From Bacteroides timonensis (lineage in GTDB: Bacteria; Bacteroidota; Bacteroidia; Bacteroidales; Bacteroidaceae), in assembly GCF_000513195.1 (NCBI RefSeq), contig NZ_CBVI010000014.1, positions 32,453 through 96,452 on the forward strand: a stretch of 64,000 nt of DNA, in the 5' to 3' direction. Under the pieces are notes generated by a model. The model searched no databases and was not told the origin of the DNA. It saw only the letters and a program-made list of their open reading frames with translations. Made by a program: the position numbers and the translations under genes. Positions 1 through 8,425 of the stretch are shown piece by piece. How positions within the stretch are numbered: position 1 is the first letter of the stretch; the number at the start of each line of letters is the position of its first letter.

Positions 1-212
1 TGTCCGATACGGCTCATCAACATACCTGTCGGCACAGAGAAGATCAGGAACCAGAAGAAAACCAGCGAGGGGAAGATGTTAGCCTGAGAATCAGTCAGAC
101 CCAAATCTGCTTTTACATAGTTAGAGGCGATGCCTACCAGATCCACAAATCCCATAGCGAAAAAGCAGAGCATCACAGGGATCAGCTTGGATAACGAAGA
201 ATTAGATTTCAT
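1..212 (-). CDS. Fructose/sugar permease, MFS FHS family (N-terminal part only)
   Basis: Only the first 70 codons are inside the window; the gene continues beyond base 1. The translation begins MKSNSSLSKLIPVMLCFFAM and shows two hydrophobic segments (about residues 8-30 and 46-66) followed by GMLMSRIG, the loop after helix 2 typical of major facilitator proteins. The text resembles the L-fucose/glucose-galactose/fructose permease (FHS) group. In Bacteroides levan loci such a permease imports the fructose released by periplasmic GH32 enzymes across the inner membrane, and the position at the edge of this locus fits that role. Substrate is inferred from context. The upstream region shares a motif with the GH32 and susC genes (see 244-274). 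Confidence 0.75.
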   Translation of the reverse strand, partial: MKSNSSLSKLIPVMLCFFAMGFVDLVGIASNYVKADLGLTDSQANIFPSLVFFWFLIFSVPTGMLMSRIG

Positions 213-243
213 TGTTGTATGGTATTAATTTAAGTATTTCTTG

Positions 244-274
244 CTCGGGAAAGCATGTTGCAAAGGAAGCGAAT
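244..274 (+). promoter_or_regulatory. Shared levan-locus motif, copy 1 (upstream of permease)
   Basis: The block starts CTCGGGAAAGCATGTT and continues GCAAAGGAAGCGAAT. It is repeated with two mismatches at 3292-3322, and its first 16 bases occur exactly at 3469-3484. Read on the minus strand it contains TTCCTTTG, a fair -7 box, about 45 bases before the permease start. It probably includes the promoter and a binding or leader element shared by the locus. Confidence 0.6.
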
Positions 275-373
275 ATCAAGGCAACAGGATAACAATCTTG
301 TTACAAAGAGTGGCAATTATGATACAAGAATGTTTTTTAAGCGCATTTCAAGGGCATTATTTCTCTTTTTAGC

Positions 374-381
374 TACATTTG
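374..381 (+). promoter_or_regulatory. -7 promoter box for the epimerase-like gene
   Basis: TACATTTG matches the Bacteroides -7 consensus TAnnTTTG. It lies 37 bases before ATG 418, so a longer reading that begins at the TTG at 379 would start inside the promoter; this fixes the start at 418. Confidence 0.6.
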
Positions 382-417
382 TGGAAAATTATCCAAAGAA
401 ACTTTTTAAACAACAAT

Positions 418-1290
418 ATGGAAACACTCTTTAATGGACGACTCAGCATTGAAGTCTCTGCACATGGGGCAGAGTTATGCAGCATTTTTTCTAATGGAAA
501 AGAATATCTATGGCAGGCAGATCCTGCATTCTGGAAACGCCATTCGCCGGTACTCTTCCCGATTGTAGGAAGCGTATGGGAGAATGAATATCGAAACGAA
601 GGCACCGCTTATGTCCTCACTCAGCATGGATTTGCCCGCGACATGGAGTTCACACTGATATCCGAGGAAAACGATGAAGTCCGCTACCAGCTTGTCAGCA
701 ACGAAGAAACACTCAAGAAATATCCTTTCCCATTCCGTCTCACCATCGGCTATCGCATCCGCGAGAAGAAGGTCGATGTCATGTGGGAAGTAGAGAATAC
801 CGGGGAGAAGGAAATGCACTTCCAGATTGGTGCACATCCGGCATTCTACTATCCGGATTTCGATGCCGAAACGCAAGAACGGGGATTTTTCGGTTTCAAT
901 AAGAAAAGCGGACTGAAATACATACTTATTTCTGAAAAAGGATGTGCCGACCCGGACACCCAATATCCTCTGAAACTGACAAACGACTTGTTGCCATTGG
1001 ATACACATACATTTGACAAAGATGCACTTATATTGGAGGGAAGCCAGGTGCAGCGGGTTACCCTATATAACAAGGAAAAATCCCCTTATCTCAGCCTCCA
1101 TTTCGACGCACCTGTTGTCGGACTGTGGTCGCCACCTGCCAAGAATGCTCCGTTTGTCTGTATTGAACCATGGTACGGTCGTTGCGACAAAGCACATTAT
1201 ACAGGAGAGTATAAAGATAAGGATTGGGTACAGCATCTGCAACCCGAAGAGATATTCAGGGGGAAATATACGATAGAAATAGAAGAATAA
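418..1290 (+). CDS. Aldose 1-epimerase family protein (mutarotase-like)
   Basis: The 290-residue protein has the galactose mutarotase-like beta-sandwich pattern of the aldose 1-epimerase/LACX group: an early AHGAELCSIF segment, SPVLFPIVGS (about residues 45-54), QHGFARDMEF (about 75-84) and GAHPAFYYP (about 140-148), the last carrying the conserved His. Such proteins interconvert alpha and beta anomers of free sugars or act on hexose-6-phosphates. No signal peptide is seen, so it is probably cytoplasmic. It sits between the fructose permease and a GH32 enzyme, suggesting a role in hexose handling, but fructose is not a typical mutarotase substrate and the true substrate is unknown. It has its own promoter at 374. 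Confidence 0.8.
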   Translation: METLFNGRLSIEVSAHGAELCSIFSNGKEYLWQADPAFWKRHSPVLFPIVGSVWENEYRNEGTAYVLTQHGFARDMEFTLISEENDEVRYQLVSNEETLKKYPFPFRLTIGYRIREKKVDVMWEVENTGEKEMHFQIGAHPAFYYPDFDAETQERGFFGFNKKSGLKYILISEKGCADPDTQYPLKLTNDLLPLDTHTFDKDALILEGSQVQRVTLYNKEKSPYLSLHFDAPVVGLWSPPAKNAPFVCIEPWYGRCDKAHYTGEYKDKDWVQHLQPEEIFRGKYTIEIEE

Positions 1291-1320
1291 AGGAGAAACA
1301 GAACAATTTCTTGTTCTTCC

Positions 1321-1426
1321 CCGGACCCGGTCCGTATCAAAGCCGTACCCGGTCCGTATCTGGTCCAAACGCTTAGGTACGGAGCAGCTACGGAGCGGGT
1401 ACGGCTTTGATACGGACCAGGTACAG
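1321..1426. repeat. 11-bp phased palindromic repeat array
   Basis: CCGGA/CCGTA/CCAAA pentamers start at 1321, 1332, 1343, 1354 and 1365, each exactly 11 bases apart. They are followed by the inverse pentamer TACGG (last copy TACAG) at 1378, 1389, 1400, 1411 and 1422, again exactly 11 apart. A perfect 23-bp inverted repeat joins 1329-1351 and 1396-1418. The array fills the gap between the convergent 3' ends of the epimerase and GH32 genes and could fold into a long hairpin acting as a two-way terminator, but it lacks a clear T tract. Confidence 0.8.
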
Positions 1427-1450
1427 AAAAGGAGGAAATATAGACCAATC

Positions 1451-3253
1451 TTATTTCAAGTTATAAACCTTGAATGAACTTACCGCATAGCTACCGCCTT
1501 TGGCATAGAAGCTGATACGGTTGTAAGGTTCCGAAGGAAACACGAGGTTCGTCATTGCGAAACGTCCGTCATCGCCAAACGCTTCAATACTTGATTTATC
1601 AACGAAAAGACGCAGCGTCATTTCCGAATTGCCTTCTATCGGAGCAAGAGTCAGCACCGGAAAGTCCGGACTGAATGATACGATTCCGCTCTTACTACGA
1701 TCCATCGCAAACTTCTTCTCTACCAGATTATAGTAAATATCCACTTCTTCTCCTTTTGAATTGAAAAGTTGGAAGCCAATGACTTCTGCATTTCTGTTCT
1801 TAATCGTCATTTCAATTTCATACGTACCTGTATTATCCGAAAGCAGTTTGTCCATATTATAAGTACGGTCCACCTTGAAGGAATGCTTCTTTTCTTCTTT
1901 TCCACGCAGTTTCAGCAGTTCTCGCGAAGGGGAAGATTTCAGATAGGTTTCACCCGCCGAAGTATAGAGGCTCAGGTCACGGGGAACGGAATTTGCACTA
2001 CGATATTGCATGGTAGGCACATCATTGGCATACTGCCAGTTGCTCATCCATGCCAATGCGATATGTCGTCCTTCAGGTGCATTACTCCAGGTTACAGCAG
2101 CATAATGATCTTTTCCCCAGTCCATCCATTTCGTCATTTTCGGAGATTCATTTACGAATGTTTTTCCGTCAAACATTCCTACAAAGTACTGGGCAGCACT
2201 ACCACCGAAAGGTCCCCCCGGATTAATATTACATATCAATACCCATTTTTTCAGTTCCGTGCCTTCAACAGGTAGCTCTATCAGGTCAGGACATTCCCAA
2301 ACGCCTCCATGAGCTCCCTGTCCTTCACCGAAACTACTTTCATAAGCCCAATCCTTGAGGTTGGGAGAAGAATAAATCTGCATTTCCTGCCCTACCGCAA
2401 GAATCATAATCCATTTGTCAGTAGTATCATGCCAGAATACTTTCGGATCGCGAAAGTCTCGCTGTGTAGAAGTCAGAATCGGATTACGCGCATACTTTTT
2501 GAAAGTTTTTCCATTATCAAGGCTATAAGCCATACTCTGTACCTGGCGGTCACTTGCCGAAGTATAGAAAGCAACAATGGCACCGGCACCAAACCCAGCC
2601 GTATTATCTTTATCCACTACACAAGAGCCACTGAATATAGTTCCTAAAGCATCAGGTGCAATAGCTGCCGGCTGATGTTCCCAAGAAACGAGATCAGTAC
2701 TGGTTGCATGTCCCCAGTGAAGATTTCCCCACATAGAACCGTAAGGATTGTATTGATAGAATAAATGGTAAACTCCATCTTTATATACCATACCATTCGG
2801 ATCGTTCATCCAACCATACCTGGGAGAGAAATGATACACCGGGCGGAATACTTCCCGATTAGATGTATCGAATTCATCAGAAAGCTTCATTTCATCCCAG
2901 CAAACAGCCGTATCAGAAATTAACTGGAAGTTAAAGGAAAGTGATTTATCATCAAATCCGGAGAGATCTACCGGAACAAAATAATCTACCTTATTTATAG
3001 CCAGACGAATGTTCATATAGCGCACTACGTCATTATCTGCTATCATATACAGTTTTGCTTCCGGAGAAGCCTCTTCCACGGGAAGCAACAGAAATTTCTT
3101 CTGTTTCTCAATCTGGACAATGCTCTGTCCGTCACCTAAATGTTTAATCACGAAAGGAGGATTAATAGCCTGACACGAAAAGACAGACCAGATTGTACCT
3201 ATTATAAAGGTAAGGGTCCATCGCACAGTCAACAAATTGTTTTTTAAATTCAT
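1451..3253 (-). CDS. GH32 beta-fructosidase (levanase/invertase type) lipoprotein
   Basis: This 600-residue enzyme hydrolyses fructose from fructans or sucrose. The GH32 motifs are intact: WMNDPNG at 148-154 (nucleophile D151), FRDP with D269 (transition-state stabiliser) and WECPD with acid/base E320. The N-terminus is hydrophobic and ends in VFSC (Cys27), a possible lipobox. About 110 residues precede the five-bladed propeller, as in other Bacteroides GH32 enzymes. The C-terminal part carries the beta-sandwich module, with FVDKSSIEAFGDDGR. It is probably the periplasmic exo-enzyme that finishes oligosaccharides imported by SusCD. It is divergent from susC and shares the motif at 3292. Confidence 0.93.
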   Translation of the reverse strand: MNLKNNLLTVRWTLTFIIGTIWSVFSCQAINPPFVIKHLGDGQSIVQIEKQKKFLLLPVEEASPEAKLYMIADNDVVRYMNIRLAINKVDYFVPVDLSGFDDKSLSFNFQLISDTAVCWDEMKLSDEFDTSNREVFRPVYHFSPRYGWMNDPNGMVYKDGVYHLFYQYNPYGSMWGNLHWGHATSTDLVSWEHQPAAIAPDALGTIFSGSCVVDKDNTAGFGAGAIVAFYTSASDRQVQSMAYSLDNGKTFKKYARNPILTSTQRDFRDPKVFWHDTTDKWIMILAVGQEMQIYSSPNLKDWAYESSFGEGQGAHGGVWECPDLIELPVEGTELKKWVLICNINPGGPFGGSAAQYFVGMFDGKTFVNESPKMTKWMDWGKDHYAAVTWSNAPEGRHIALAWMSNWQYANDVPTMQYRSANSVPRDLSLYTSAGETYLKSSPSRELLKLRGKEEKKHSFKVDRTYNMDKLLSDNTGTYEIEMTIKNRNAEVIGFQLFNSKGEEVDIYYNLVEKKFAMDRSKSGIVSFSPDFPVLTLAPIEGNSEMTLRLFVDKSSIEAFGDDGRFAMTNLVFPSEPYNRISFYAKGGSYAVSSFKVYNLK

Positions 3254-3291
3254 GATGTTTTTGGGTATTACATTTAATTAATAATGGGTTG

Positions 3292-3322
3292 CTCGGGAAA
3301 GCACTTTGCAAAGGAAGCGAAT
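3292..3322 (+). promoter_or_regulatory. Shared levan-locus motif, copy 2 (upstream of GH32)
   Basis: 29 of 31 bases match the block at 244-274. Read on the minus strand it carries TTCCTTTG, a candidate -7 box about 60 bases before the GH32 start. The same relative layout as in front of the permease suggests common control. Confidence 0.6.
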
Positions 3323-3341
3323 AAAACAGAAATAGCCTGCC

Positions 3342-3419
3342 ATTTATGTTTCATAAGCTGGCAAATATGATACCTGCCCTCTATTTTGTTACAAATATAC
3401 CAGCTTATGAAACATAAAT
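3342..3419. repeat. Perfect 20-bp inverted repeat between GH32 and susC
   Basis: 3342-3361 (atttatgtttcataagctgg) is the exact reverse complement of 3400-3419; the spacer is 38 bases. It lies in the middle of the divergent control region, so it is more likely a dimeric operator pair or a cruciform-forming element than a terminator. Confidence 0.75.
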
Positions 3420-3446
3420 TACAGCATATCTTCACTTAATTCCCTT

Positions 3447-3491
3447 TCTTTGCAACATCAAAACATCACTCGGGAAAGCATGTTTTGAGAG
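3447..3491 (+). promoter_or_regulatory. susC promoter/leader with shared motif, copy 3
   Basis: TTCTTTGCAACAT (near 3447) resembles the -7 region of the other two promoters (TTCCTTTGCAACAT on the minus strand upstream of the permease). It is followed by CTCGGGAAAGCATGTT at 3469-3484, identical to copy 1 but inverted relative to the gene. CAAAACAT and ATGTTTTG flank this motif and could form a short stem in the susC leader. Confidence 0.5.
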
Positions 3492-3543
3492 GTAATCCAC
3501 AGCGATTACAAAATGAAAAGCATATTAATTAAAATCTAAAAAC

Positions 3544-6500
3544 ATGGAAGGCATAAAAAGATCACTTCTATTTGCACTCTTTCTTATAATGTGTACACTG
3601 GTTCAGGCCCAACGTCTGACGGTACAAGGAAAAGTGGTTTCCAAGACTGACGGAGAATCCATTATCGGTGCAACTGTCATAGAAACCAACCAGACAAGTA
3701 ACGGCACCATAACCGACATCGACGGCAACTTTACATTGTCTGTACCACAAGGTGCAGAACTCTCCATTTCGTATATCGGATTCAAGACTGTGAATGTGAA
3801 AGCTCAAGCTACACTGAATATCGTTCTGGAAGAAGAATCGGAATTGCTACAGGAAGTCGTAGTCACAGGTTATACTACTCAACGCAAGGCCGACCTGACC
3901 GGAGCCATTTCCGTAGTCAGCATAGACGAGATTGCCAAGCAAAACGAAAACAACCCGATCAAAGCATTACAGGGACGCGTCCCCGGTATGAACATCACAG
4001 CCGACGGTAATCCCAGTGGAAACGCCACTGTACGCATTCGCGGTGTCGGGACTTTGAACAATAATGATCCTCTTTATATTATTGACGGCGTGCCTACCAA
4101 ATCGGGCATGCACGAACTGAACGGCAATGATATCGAATCTATCCAGGTATTGAAGGATGCGGCTTCTGCCTCTATCTATGGTTCGCGCGCTGCAAACGGT
4201 GTCATCATCATCACTACGAAGAAAGGTAAAGAAGGACAGATAAAGATTAACTTCGATGCTTCTATCGCCGCTTCCATGTATACCAATAAGATGGAAGTAC
4301 TGAATGCGGAAGAATATGGCCGTGCCATGTGGCAGGCTTACGTAAACGAAGGTCAGGATCCTAACACCAATGCACTGGGCTATAAGTATAGCTGGGGATA
4401 TGACGCAAACGGTTATCCTCAACTGAACAACATCAGCATGTCCAAGTATCTGGATTCCGCCAATACGGTTCCGGCTGCCGACACCGACTGGTTCGATGAA
4501 ACAACCCGTACAGGTATTATCCAGCAGTACAATGTATCAGTAAGCAATGGTTCGGAAAAGGGGTCTTCTTTCTTCTCCCTGGGCTATTATAAGAATATAG
4601 GTATCATCAAGGACAGTGACTTCGAACGTTTCTCTGCCCGCATAAATTCTGATTATAATCTGATTGGCAAATTCCTGACCATAGGAGAGCACTTCACACT
4701 GAACCGCACTTCGGAGGTGCAGGCACCGGGTGGATTCTTGCAAAATGTATTGCAATTCAATCCCTCATTGCCCGTTTACGACATCAATGGAGAATATGCA
4801 GGTCCGGTAGGCGGATATCCCGACCGTGAGAACCCGGTAGCGAGACTGGACCGTAACTCTGATAATCGCTATACTTACTGGCGTATGTTTGGTGATGCCT
4901 ACATCAACCTCAACCCCTTCAAAGGATTCAATGTCCGCTCCACCTTCGGATTGGATTATGCACAGAAATCACAACGCATCTTCACCTACCCCATCACCGA
5001 AGGCAATGTGGCAAATGATAAGAATGCCGTAGAAGCCAAGCAGGAACACTGGACGAAATGGATGTGGAATGCCATCGCTACCTACAATCTGGAAATCGGC
5101 AAACATCGTGGAGACGCCATGGTGGGTATGGAGCTGAACCGTGAAGATGATATCAATTTTTCGGGTTATAAAGAAGATTATTCCATACTGACACCCGACT
5201 ATATGTGGCCGAATGCCGGTTCCGGTACGGCTCAGGCTTACGGTTCGGGCGAAGGCTATTCATTGGTTTCTTTCTTCGGAAAGCTGAATTATACATACGA
5301 TGATAAATACCTACTCTCGATGACAGTACGCCGTGACGGTTCTTCACGCTTCGGTAAAAATAACCGCTATGCCACATTCCCTTCCTTCTCACTGGGATGG
5401 CGCTTGAACCGTGAAAAGTTCATGCAAAACCTCAGTTGGATTGACGATCTGAAAGTCCGCGGTTCATGGGGGCAGACCGGTAACCAGGAAATCTCGAACA
5501 TTGCCCGCTATACAATTTATGTTCCCAACTACGGTGTAACGGAATCAGGCGGTCAGAGCTATGGCACTTCCTACGACATTGCCGGAACCAATGGTGGCAG
5601 CATCCTTCAATCCGGATTCAAACGTAATCAGATCGGTAATGATAACATTAAATGGGAAACAACCATACAAACGAACCTGGGCCTCGATTTCTCACTGTTT
5701 AAACAATCTCTTTACGGTTCATTCGACTGGTTCTACAAAAAGACAACGGATATTCTGGTACAGATGGCAGGTATCGCCGCTATGGGCGAAGGAAGCAGTC
5801 AATGGATCAATGCGGGAGAAATGAAGAATGTGGGTGTAGAATTGAATCTCGGTTATCGCAATCAAACGAGATTCGGACTAAAATATGACCTGAACGCCAA
5901 CATATCCACCTACCGGAATGAAATCACGAAACTGCCAACTACAGTAGCTGCCAACGGCACTTTCGGTGGTAACGGTGTACAAAGCGTAATTGGTCACGCC
6001 AATGGTTCGCAGGTGGGTTATGTAGCTGACGGCATCTTCAAATCACAGGAAGAGATTGATAACCATGCCACTCAGGAAGGTGCCGGAATAGGCCGTATCC
6101 GCTGGCGCGACTTGGACGGCAACGGTATCATCAACGAGAAAGACCAGCAATGGATTTACAATCCGACTCCGGACTTCAGCTATGGTCTGAACATCTACCT
6201 TGAATACAAGAATTTTGACCTCACCATGTTCTGGCAAGGTGTTCAGGGAGTAGATGTTATCAGCGACCTGAAGAAGGAGACCGACCTTTGGAGTGGACTC
6301 AATATCGGTTTCCTAAACAAAGGTAAGCGAGTACTCGATGCATGGTCACCCACCAATCCGCACTCTACCATTCCTGCATTGTCACGCAGCGATACGAACA
6401 ATGAGAAACGTGTTTCCACTTACTTTGTTGAGAATGGTTCGTTCCTGAAGTTACGCAATATACAGTTGGGCTACAACGTTCCGAAAAACTTTGCCCAGAA

Positions 6501-6651
6501 GATGAAGATGGAACGCCTGCGCTTCTACCTGAGCGTACAGAACGTATTCACCATCAAGAGTAAGGAGTTCACCGGAGTAGATCCTGAGAATGCCAACTAT
6601 GGTTACCCCATCCCGATGAATATAACTTTCGGTATTAATGTAGGCTTTTAA
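3544..6651 (+). CDS. SusC-family TonB-dependent fructan transporter
   Basis: This is a 1035-residue outer-membrane protein. It has a signal peptide (cleavage after VQAQ, about residue 23), a carboxypeptidase-regulatory-like domain (VQGKVVSKTDGESIIGATV), a TonB-box-like stretch near EVVVTGY, the plug (NPIKALQGRVPGMNI to GVIIITTKKG) and a long beta-barrel ending in an aromatic-type strand (NITFGINVGF). Such proteins move oligosaccharides into the periplasm using TonB energy, with SusD as a lid. It is the first gene of the operon susC - susD - glycan-binding lipoprotein - GH32; spacing to susD is 18 bases. Fructan specificity is inferred from the GH32 partners. Confidence 0.95.
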   Translation: MEGIKRSLLFALFLIMCTLVQAQRLTVQGKVVSKTDGESIIGATVIETNQTSNGTITDIDGNFTLSVPQGAELSISYIGFKTVNVKAQATLNIVLEEESELLQEVVVTGYTTQRKADLTGAISVVSIDEIAKQNENNPIKALQGRVPGMNITADGNPSGNATVRIRGVGTLNNNDPLYIIDGVPTKSGMHELNGNDIESIQVLKDAASASIYGSRAANGVIIITTKKGKEGQIKINFDASIAASMYTNKMEVLNAEEYGRAMWQAYVNEGQDPNTNALGYKYSWGYDANGYPQLNNISMSKYLDSANTVPAADTDWFDETTRTGIIQQYNVSVSNGSEKGSSFFSLGYYKNIGIIKDSDFERFSARINSDYNLIGKFLTIGEHFTLNRTSEVQAPGGFLQNVLQFNPSLPVYDINGEYAGPVGGYPDRENPVARLDRNSDNRYTYWRMFGDAYINLNPFKGFNVRSTFGLDYAQKSQRIFTYPITEGNVANDKNAVEAKQEHWTKWMWNAIATYNLEIGKHRGDAMVGMELNREDDINFSGYKEDYSILTPDYMWPNAGSGTAQAYGSGEGYSLVSFFGKLNYTYDDKYLLSMTVRRDGSSRFGKNNRYATFPSFSLGWRLNREKFMQNLSWIDDLKVRGSWGQTGNQEISNIARYTIYVPNYGVTESGGQSYGTSYDIAGTNGGSILQSGFKRNQIGNDNIKWETTIQTNLGLDFSLFKQSLYGSFDWFYKKTTDILVQMAGIAAMGEGSSQWINAGEMKNVGVELNLGYRNQTRFGLKYDLNANISTYRNEITKLPTTVAANGTFGGNGVQSVIGHANGSQVGYVADGIFKSQEEIDNHATQEGAGIGRIRWRDLDGNGIINEKDQQWIYNPTPDFSYGLNIYLEYKNFDLTMFWQGVQGVDVISDLKKETDLWSGLNIGFLNKGKRVLDAWSPTNPHSTIPALSRSDTNNEKRVSTYFVENGSFLKLRNIQLGYNVPKNFAQKMKMERLRFYLSVQNVFTIKSKEFTGVDPENANYGYPIPMNITFGINVGF

Positions 6652-6669
6652 CAATAAAATCAGTTACTT

Positions 6670-8403
6670 ATGAAAAAATTAATATATACAGCAGTCTTAG
6701 GTCTTTCACTGATGTGCGGCAGTTGCACCGACTTTCTGGAAGATCAGCTCCCCCAGGGAACCATCAGCGACGAACAGCTGAAGAACCCGGCATACATCGA
6801 CAATCTGGTAATCTCTGCTTATGCAGTATGGATTACTGCCGAAGATATCAATTCTTCCTTCTCCATGTGGAACTATGACGTACGCTCGGATGACGCTTAC
6901 AAAGGAGGAAACGGTACGGAAGACGGTGATGTATTCCACTCACTGGACATCTCACAAGGTATCATGACTACGGCATGGAACATCAGCGATATGTGGCAGC
7001 GCCTCTACAACTGTATCTCACGTGTCAATACAGCTTTGCAACTATTGGAACAAGTGGATGAAAATACTTATTCACTAAAGCAGCAACGCATTGCCGAAAT
7101 GAGATTCCTCCGCGCACATGGTCACTTCTTGCTGAAACGCCTGTACAAGAAGATCCCGTTTGCCAACGATGCCAACTTGTCACCGGAAGAATATAACTAT
7201 CTCTCCAACACCACTTACAACAATGACGAAGGCTGGCAACAGATTGCAGATGACTTCCAGTTTGCTTATGATAACCTTCCCGTGAAGCAGGCAGACAAAG
7301 GTCGCCCCGCCAAAGCCGCCGCAGCCGCCTATCTGGCAAAGACTTATCTGTACAAAGCTTATCATCAGGATAATGCAGACAACCATGAAGTGACAAGCCT
7401 CAGCACGGAAGACCTGGTGAAAGTAGTGCAATACACAGACAATGCCATTATGTCGGCAGGCGGCTACGGGCTGGAATCAGATTTCCACAACAACTTCCGT
7501 CCGGAACCTCAATATGAAAATGGCGTGGAATCTTTGTGGGCCATGCAATACTCCATGAACGACGGTACCAATAACGGTAACTGCAACTGGTCTTACGGTC
7601 TGATCGTTCCCAACATTCCGGGAGTTACCGATGGTGGTTGCGACTTCTACAAACCGAGCCAAAATCTAGTAAACGCATTCAGAACAGATGCTAACGGACA
7701 CCCGCTGCTGGATTCCTTTAACAACACCGATTATAATTCGCAATCCGATTATGCTGACCCACGCCTCTTCCTGACAGTAGGTATGCCGGGATTCCCTTAT
7801 GAATTCAATAAGAACTACATGATGGACCAGTCGACTACCTGGAGCCGCAGCAACGGACTTTACGGATATTACGTGACCTTGAAGCAGAATGTGGACCCGG
7901 ATGGCGACTACCTGATAAAGGGTGCCTGGTGGGGGTCTCCGATGAACCGCATCGTACTGCGCTACTCGGATGTATTGTTGATGCGTGCCGAAGCACTGAT
8001 CCAACTGAACGACGGACGTATCGCCGAAGCTATCAGCCTGATTAACGAAGTACGTAACCGTGCTAAACAAAGCACAGCCATGATTGCCGACTACGAAATG
8101 GAATATGGCGTACGTTTCAACATTCAGCCTTATACGGGAAGCTACTCACAGGCAGATGCCTTGAAATTGTTGAAGTTTGAACGTCGTGTAGAGCTGGCTC
8201 TGGAATCAGAGCGCTTCTTTGACCTGGTAAGATGGGGCGAAGCTGCCGAAGTACTGAATAAGTTCTATGCCGAAGAAGCTGCCGACTGCACCATCTACAC
8301 GAATGCCTCGTTCACTAAGAATAAAAATGAATATCTGCCTATCCCGTTTGCACAGATGAGTGCCAGCAACGGAAACTATACGCAGAATTGTGGTAACTGG
8401 TAA
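6670..8403 (+). CDS. SusD-family surface fructan-binding lipoprotein
   Basis: The 577-residue lipoprotein has the lipobox MCGSC (Cys19) and the typical SusD start CTDFLEDQLPQG. A helical TPR-like pattern follows (MRFLRAHGHFLLKRLY near 140), and the C-terminal RagB/SusD region carries DVLLMRAEALIQLND, LINEVRNRA and FERRVELALESERFFDLVRWG. It binds glycan at the cell surface and closes over SusC. It lies directly after susC and before the second binding lipoprotein. Confidence 0.95.
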   Translation: MKKLIYTAVLGLSLMCGSCTDFLEDQLPQGTISDEQLKNPAYIDNLVISAYAVWITAEDINSSFSMWNYDVRSDDAYKGGNGTEDGDVFHSLDISQGIMTTAWNISDMWQRLYNCISRVNTALQLLEQVDENTYSLKQQRIAEMRFLRAHGHFLLKRLYKKIPFANDANLSPEEYNYLSNTTYNNDEGWQQIADDFQFAYDNLPVKQADKGRPAKAAAAAYLAKTYLYKAYHQDNADNHEVTSLSTEDLVKVVQYTDNAIMSAGGYGLESDFHNNFRPEPQYENGVESLWAMQYSMNDGTNNGNCNWSYGLIVPNIPGVTDGGCDFYKPSQNLVNAFRTDANGHPLLDSFNNTDYNSQSDYADPRLFLTVGMPGFPYEFNKNYMMDQSTTWSRSNGLYGYYVTLKQNVDPDGDYLIKGAWWGSPMNRIVLRYSDVLLMRAEALIQLNDGRIAEAISLINEVRNRAKQSTAMIADYEMEYGVRFNIQPYTGSYSQADALKLLKFERRVELALESERFFDLVRWGEAAEVLNKFYAEEAADCTIYTNASFTKNKNEYLPIPFAQMSASNGNYTQNCGNW

Positions 8404-8425
8404 CCTTATAAAAAAGAAGAACATT

